Below are positions 52,931-56,793 of a stretch of DNA of 56,793 nucleotides, piece by piece. The DNA is taken from positions 1 to 56,793 of the forward strand of contig NZ_JBIYSM020000027.1 of assembly GCF_044759095.2 (NCBI RefSeq), given 5' to 3'. The position numbers and the translations under genes are program-made. Position 1 is the first letter of the stretch, and every line of letters starts with the position of its first letter. The notes under the pieces were generated by a model. It saw only the letters and a program-made list of their open reading frames with translations. It searched no databases and had not been told where the DNA came from. Source of the stretch: JBIYSM02 sp044759095 (GTDB lineage: Bacteria; Bacillota; Bacilli; Brevibacillales; Brevibacillaceae).

Positions 52931-53824
52931 ATGGAGATGATCGACTTCTCATCCGTAAAGAATCAGCATTCGATCAAAAAAGGAATCTTGCGCAGACTGC
53001 CGGACTGTTACGAGTACTGTTTTCTGCCGGACTATGAATTGAAATATGACTCGTTTCAAAGCCAGAGCATTCAAATGCTGGAATTCTTTTTTACGTTGTT
53101 GGAACTGAAAAACAAAACATTGTTCGTCTCCGTACAATTCCCGTTACATTACGATACGGACCGGATCCAGGAATTCCTGGAGTACTATACGTTCAGTTAC
53201 GATGAGAATGATGAAAAGGGCTATTATGTGAAAAATACGCTGGAGATCGTTGAAGGGAAGTTGTTTAAAGGAAAACCACTGGTCATTGGCCGACGTGGAA
53301 GGAAGAAACTCTATTATGACGTGTCTGATTTTATCGAAGTGACGGCACAATATAACCAATACCACCAGATCGTCAACACAGGACAGGCTGAAATCGTTGA
53401 CATGGTCAAGAAGAAGCCCGTCATCATCCTGAATGGAAGACGTATCGATACAGTGCCGCGGATTGATTTCGATCTCTCCAAAGATTTGATACTTTCCAAT
53501 GGACAGTTTATTGTTGCCGATTACCTGGACGACTATTGTGGTAACATCGGATTTTACAGTGCATCAGATCCCGCCATTCCGGTCAGTTATTACCTGGACA
53601 ACGACACCCCTGTCTATATACAGATCGATGAAGGGGCGGACGGCAGTAAAATTTGCGTAGTTAAGCAAAAATATCATCTTGATCACCTGATAGATAAGGA
53701 AAGAAATCGAATCAGTCAAGCAAGAGAAGATGGGGATTTGGATGATTGTGACAAGGATGACGTGTTGGGTAGAGAGTATCCGATGCTGGAAAAAATAAGA
53801 AATAGAAAAGGGCAACAAAGATGA
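52931..53824 (+). CDS. Unknown protein downstream of mcrC
   Basis: A 297-residue protein I do not recognise. The N-terminal 100 residues are mixed helix and strand (FLPDYELKYDSFQSQSIQML). The middle has beta repeats (VIGRRGRKKLYYD, KKPVIILNGRRID). The end is charged (REDGDLDDCDKDDVLG). There is no membrane segment, Cys cluster or visible catalytic motif. AAGGAG lies 8 bases before the ATG. It overlaps the next nuclease gene by 4 bases (ATGA), so the two are translated together and probably work together. Confidence 0.7.
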   Translation: MEMIDFSSVKNQHSIKKGILRRLPDCYEYCFLPDYELKYDSFQSQSIQMLEFFFTLLELKNKTLFVSVQFPLHYDTDRIQEFLEYYTFSYDENDEKGYYVKNTLEIVEGKLFKGKPLVIGRRGRKKLYYDVSDFIEVTAQYNQYHQIVNTGQAEIVDMVKKKPVIILNGRRIDTVPRIDFDLSKDLILSNGQFIVADYLDDYCGNIGFYSASDPAIPVSYYLDNDTPVYIQIDEGADGSKICVVKQKYHLDHLIDKERNRISQAREDGDLDDCDKDDVLGREYPMLEKIRNRKGQQR

Positions 53825-55533
53825 TTATCCTGGATGAATACGCGGGAGAAAGACATCTCGTCTACGAATTCGTCAATCATGTTCACAGGCAGCCGCTCGT
53901 TGTCAACGACCAGCCCATTCATCTCTTTATCTGGGGGTATGAGCTCTGGATGCCCGAAGGAGGAAAACAGGGAGGAGCAGGGATAATAGATCTCATGGCT
54001 ACGGATGATCAAGGCAGAACCTGGCTGATCGAAGCAAAGCACAGCTTGAACTTTGAACTGCGCCCCGAAATTTGGGAGTATCAGGTGCTAAATTACAGAA
54101 AAACCCTGCCCTTTCTTCCTGTAGAGAAGATCCTCCTCAAAACACACAAGTATCTCACCGGCACCCCTGCTGAGATCACACCTCCGTTTTTACAGGGCGG
54201 ATGCGAGAGTCTATTGGACGCCTTTATCAAATGGCAGGCGAGACTAGGTGTTGACGAACACGAACAGAGAGCACACCAACTTTACGAACGAACCCTCAAC
54301 AATGTCAGACAGGAGCGAGTGATCTCCACGATTCTTGCGGATGTGTTCAGGCAGGAGGTCTGGGAAGCAAGACCGACTGACGGCCATGCGTATGCGTATC
54401 TGGTCAGTACAGGAGTCGGTAATGATTACAAAGCCGAACTCCTCTTGACCGAGCCTGTACACCCGGAAACCGGGATCCAGATGCAAGTGACATCACCAAC
54501 CTGGGCTGAATTATGGGAACAACAAAAACAGAACCAACAGCTGCCAACTCCAGATGTGATCCGTTCCCTCCTGTCGGAAAGTGCGGTCAAGTTGTTTGAT
54601 GACTGTTTGGAAAACATGAAGTCCTTCGGATGGAACGGAGAGTATAGTCTGAACAGTAAAAGTTTTGTGGTTCGCATTCCCACTGTATATGGTAAGAACC
54701 TCAAACTGCAGATGGGTTTAGTCGACTATGATGCAAGAGGACTGACCTTGCAGGAAAAGCTCCCGGGTCATGCCGGCTTTAAATTTGACATTGACCTTTC
54801 CGAGTTTCGGACAGACCCCCGGTCTCAAGATGTGGCCCTGTCAATTGCCTTGCGGTTTATCCAGGAGGCTGGCTACCGGGCAAGAGGGGCCGGCCAAAGA
54901 TTGGGGACAAGGGAACTGTCAGAAAAAGAGCGTAACAAATGGTCTTGGATCCTTCATCATGACGGTGAGGCATGGCGTGACTTTACCGGAAGACAGGTTG
55001 ACCATCAGCATTTGCTCCAGGTGTGGACGATCCTCCAAGAAATCATCATTCCGTCGGGACAAACACACGGTAGCGATCAGCGCAAGCATGCCACGCGAGT
55101 TGTCTCCACCATGCAGGATGCTCGGGAGCTTCACATGTTTATTCAGAGCCAATACGAAAACGCTCCCGATATGAAAAAACTGTTTATGGCTATGCAGCTT
55201 ATGCTCGAACAGGCAAATCTGGCGATGGTGTATACGGGAGCAAAAGAGACGGTCGAGATTCGATTGCGCGACCCGAGCTATCCATATGCCTTCGGATCGA
55301 TTCAGTATTGCCGGCCAAAATCAGGAGAATATCTGGAATTGCGGTTTAAGAGAATTCACCTGCAGCACGTGAATGCTCTTGAAGCGATCGATCAACTGCA
55401 CGACAATCCCTATCGCAATGATGTGAAAAGTTCGAATCCGGAAGCGGTACGCTTTCATTTTAAACAATTTGATGATCAGGCATCTGAATTGATTTATCGT
55501 ATTGGAGATATTCTGTGGACGTTTACAAGGTAG
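53821..55533 (+). CDS. Predicted PD-(D/E)XK endonuclease, large
   Basis: A 570-residue protein. Residues 50-75 hold a NucS/RecB-type nuclease site: GAGIIDLMATDDQGRTWLI followed by EAKHS (D56 and E71-x-K73). It is followed by RPEIWEYQVLNY, a helix often placing a Gln or Tyr in the site. Residues about 150-330 and 340-570 are two further domains I do not recognise. No signal or membrane segment is seen. It overlaps both neighbours, so it belongs to the mcrBC-containing operon. DNA cleavage is a prediction from the motif; the trigger is unknown. Confidence 0.65.
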   Translation: MIILDEYAGERHLVYEFVNHVHRQPLVVNDQPIHLFIWGYELWMPEGGKQGGAGIIDLMATDDQGRTWLIEAKHSLNFELRPEIWEYQVLNYRKTLPFLPVEKILLKTHKYLTGTPAEITPPFLQGGCESLLDAFIKWQARLGVDEHEQRAHQLYERTLNNVRQERVISTILADVFRQEVWEARPTDGHAYAYLVSTGVGNDYKAELLLTEPVHPETGIQMQVTSPTWAELWEQQKQNQQLPTPDVIRSLLSESAVKLFDDCLENMKSFGWNGEYSLNSKSFVVRIPTVYGKNLKLQMGLVDYDARGLTLQEKLPGHAGFKFDIDLSEFRTDPRSQDVALSIALRFIQEAGYRARGAGQRLGTRELSEKERNKWSWILHHDGEAWRDFTGRQVDHQHLLQVWTILQEIIIPSGQTHGSDQRKHATRVVSTMQDARELHMFIQSQYENAPDMKKLFMAMQLMLEQANLAMVYTGAKETVEIRLRDPSYPYAFGSIQYCRPKSGEYLELRFKRIHLQHVNALEAIDQLHDNPYRNDVKSSNPEAVRFHFKQFDDQASELIYRIGDILWTFTR

Positions 55534-55544
55534 GGGGGATCAGC

Positions 55545-56537
55545 ATGAAGAAAAATACACTGGACGAATTGCTGGAAGAGGAACTGATATGGGAAAGACA
55601 GGAAGGCGAAATGGACCTTTTTACATGGTGGGAAAAAGGGATTCAACTATACAGAAAGCTGTTAAGTCTGGACCGGGATAATGAACGGTTCAAAATTCAA
55701 TTGGCCAATCTTCTGTTGAAGGCCGGCGGAGACCTCAAGATGAGGCAGCATAATTTCAATCGGGCGTTGAAGTTGTTTCGAGATTTAACTCAAATGGAAC
55801 CGGAGCATGCCATGGCATATTACCGGTTAGGATTTCTCTATTATTACAAACAGGAATGGAGAAAATCGATCCGTCATTTTGAATTCGCGTTGCGGGCCAG
55901 ACCAGCGGAACGGTCTCATCAGATTCATCGGGAACAACAGATGAAAGCCTTATGTTATCTGGCAAAAGCGTATCAGAAGATGAGCCTGTCCGTATTTGAG
56001 CAGGCAAATGAAATGTTTGTAGCAGAAAGCGATCCTGCCGTGGCTGATGCGGTCGATCCGTTTATCGAAGAAACCAAGAGAGATCTGTATTCCTACGGGG
56101 AGTCAAAACCGTATGTGATGGTTACGCAAGATCAAACGCTATCTCTACATGAAGAAGAAGTATTGAGATATCAGTCGGAAGAATTGGCAGCCAATGAAGT
56201 TCGACTGGATTTTCTGGGAGAAGAGATTTACCTCATCTTGCCCTCACATGTCCGTATCGAACTATCCGAACAATTGGGCAAGCTGCTCCGATTTCTAATG
56301 GAAAACAAAAGACCAGTTTCTGCACAAACCATTCGAGAAAACATCTTTCCGGATTCAAGAAGCGAATCCATTGTACGCCGAACGATCCAAAGGCTGCGCA
56401 ATGCCCTTGATCATCCACGATTGCCAGTTGATCTCATTCTAACCACCATTTCGGGCTATCAATGGAATTGGCCGGGAGAGTATAAAATCTTCTACCGGAA
56501 AGATGATATTTTCCTACAAGACATCATACACTCCTAA
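55545..56537 (+). CDS. TPR protein with C-terminal winged helix
   Basis: A 330-residue protein. Residues 25-165 hold tetratricopeptide-like helices (YRKLLSLDRDNERFKIQLAN, MAYYRLGFLYYYKQEWRKSI). Residues about 235-315 resemble an OmpR-type winged helix: a short strand pair, then GKLLRFLMENKRPVSAQTI, RRTIQRLRNALDHP and a final SGYQWN wing. There is no receiver domain. The order TPR-HTH is the reverse of SARP-type activators. GGGGGG precedes ATG 55545, which is chosen over ATG 55515. It is last in the operon and could be its sensor-regulator. Confidence 0.7.
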   Translation: MKKNTLDELLEEELIWERQEGEMDLFTWWEKGIQLYRKLLSLDRDNERFKIQLANLLLKAGGDLKMRQHNFNRALKLFRDLTQMEPEHAMAYYRLGFLYYYKQEWRKSIRHFEFALRARPAERSHQIHREQQMKALCYLAKAYQKMSLSVFEQANEMFVAESDPAVADAVDPFIEETKRDLYSYGESKPYVMVTQDQTLSLHEEEVLRYQSEELAANEVRLDFLGEEIYLILPSHVRIELSEQLGKLLRFLMENKRPVSAQTIRENIFPDSRSESIVRRTIQRLRNALDHPRLPVDLILTTISGYQWNWPGEYKIFYRKDDIFLQDIIHS

Positions 56538-56540
56538 CTG

Positions 56541-56570
56541 CCACGGGCCTAGAGCTCGTGGTTTTCTTAG
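56541..56570 (+). terminator. Terminator at the end of the operon
   Basis: CCACGGGC (56541-56548) pairs with GCTCGTGG (56554-56561) with one G-T pair, followed by TTTTC. It lies 3 bases after the last stop of the run. Confidence 0.75.
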
Positions 56571-56651
56571 TGTATAAGAATTTATAACATTGGGACATCG
56601 AATACAGCCACAAGGAAAGTGTTCGGGGCCCCGCCCGGCGAAGAAAGGGAC

Positions 56652-56711
56652 CCCACTCGGCACAGCGATAGCTAACGCCGAGTGGGTCGAGGATAGCTAA
56701 TGCCGGGTGGG
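56652..56711. repeat. Inverted and direct repeats in the right flank
   Basis: CCCACTCGGC (56652-56661) is the perfect reverse complement of 56677-56686. A 20-bp unit GATAGCTAACGCCGAGTGGG (56667-56686) recurs at 56692-56711 with two changes. TTTTCTTA follows the second unit, as it follows the terminator at 56561. GCTTCAC/GTGAAAGC at 56740-56756 is another hairpin. The stretch 56571-56793 contains no gene and looks like an intergenic repeat family. Confidence 0.55.
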
Positions 56712-56793
56712 TTTTCTTATCGTGTAGGAAAGTTTAAGGGCTTCACCGTGTGAAAGCGTCCTGAAATAAACTTTCCGGAACGCATAAAAAGTT

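Noticed and set aside
1..56793. CRISPR array or cas genes
   Set aside because: No regularly spaced repeat series and no Cas-type protein was seen on either strand.

Overview
The window looks like a defence island in a low-to-middle GC Gram-positive bacterium of the order Bacillales (Brevibacillus-, Paenibacillus- or Aneurinibacillus-like). The basis is strong GGAGG-type ribosome binding sites, several TTG and GTG starts, Bacillus-type AddAB-like and KapD-like proteins, and many IS3- and IS21-family relics. The genus is an inference. Base composition changes block by block (2.8-8.6 kb is clearly AT-rich, the 10-18 kb and 31-56 kb blocks richer in GC), which fits acquisition in pieces.

Left edge (1-2.6 kb): IS21-like end repeats, the 3' part of a tRNA gene with its terminator, a small membrane/zinc-ribbon protein and a twice-frameshifted tyrosine integrase. 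This resembles the attachment-site end of an old integrative element. 2.8-8.6 kb: a GNAT/ASCH-like gene overlapping an ASCH gene, then a PLD-helicase-DUF3427 protein followed by a NUDIX hydrolase. 8.6-10 kb is a graveyard of HIT, IS3 and IS21 fragments.

10.0-17.7 kb: a complete, overlapping Wadjet operon in the order jetD-jetA-jetB-jetC, with a perfect 10-bp inverted repeat around its promoter. 17.8-21.5 kb: decayed material (a WYL regulator cut off and joined to a nuclease remnant, a secreted beta-propeller protein, a truncated nuclease, and a short relic of an AddB-like gene whose better copy is at 43 kb). 21.7-29.2 kb: a C39-type peptidase followed by a type I Zorya operon zorABC and a zorD split by one missing T. 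29.3-30.4 kb again holds relics, including a 57-bp IS end identical to one at 8.8 kb; the two copies bracket the Wadjet-Zorya segment in direct orientation.

30.4-39.7 kb: a uracil-DNA-glycosylase-like protein, then a VWA protein, a WYL regulator and an AddB-like/AddA-like helicase-nuclease pair. The VWA and addB promoters carry the same palindromic box. 40.1-56.5 kb: a second WYL regulator, a broken KapD-like exonuclease, then a long same-strand run of mostly overlapping or closely spaced genes: a PD-(D/E)XK protein, a second AddB-like/AddA-like pair, a 5'-truncated DUF4268 protein, McrB with an internal EVE-like domain, McrC, an unknown protein, another PD-(D/E)XK protein and a TPR/winged-helix protein. 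A terminator and a repeat-rich tail close the window.

The strongest candidate for an undescribed system is the 31-56.5 kb region: two WYL-headed AddAB-like modules in tandem, the first with a VWA partner, the second embedded in a McrBC-containing nuclease operon. Wadjet, Zorya and McrBC are recognised systems; the rest is inferred from context.
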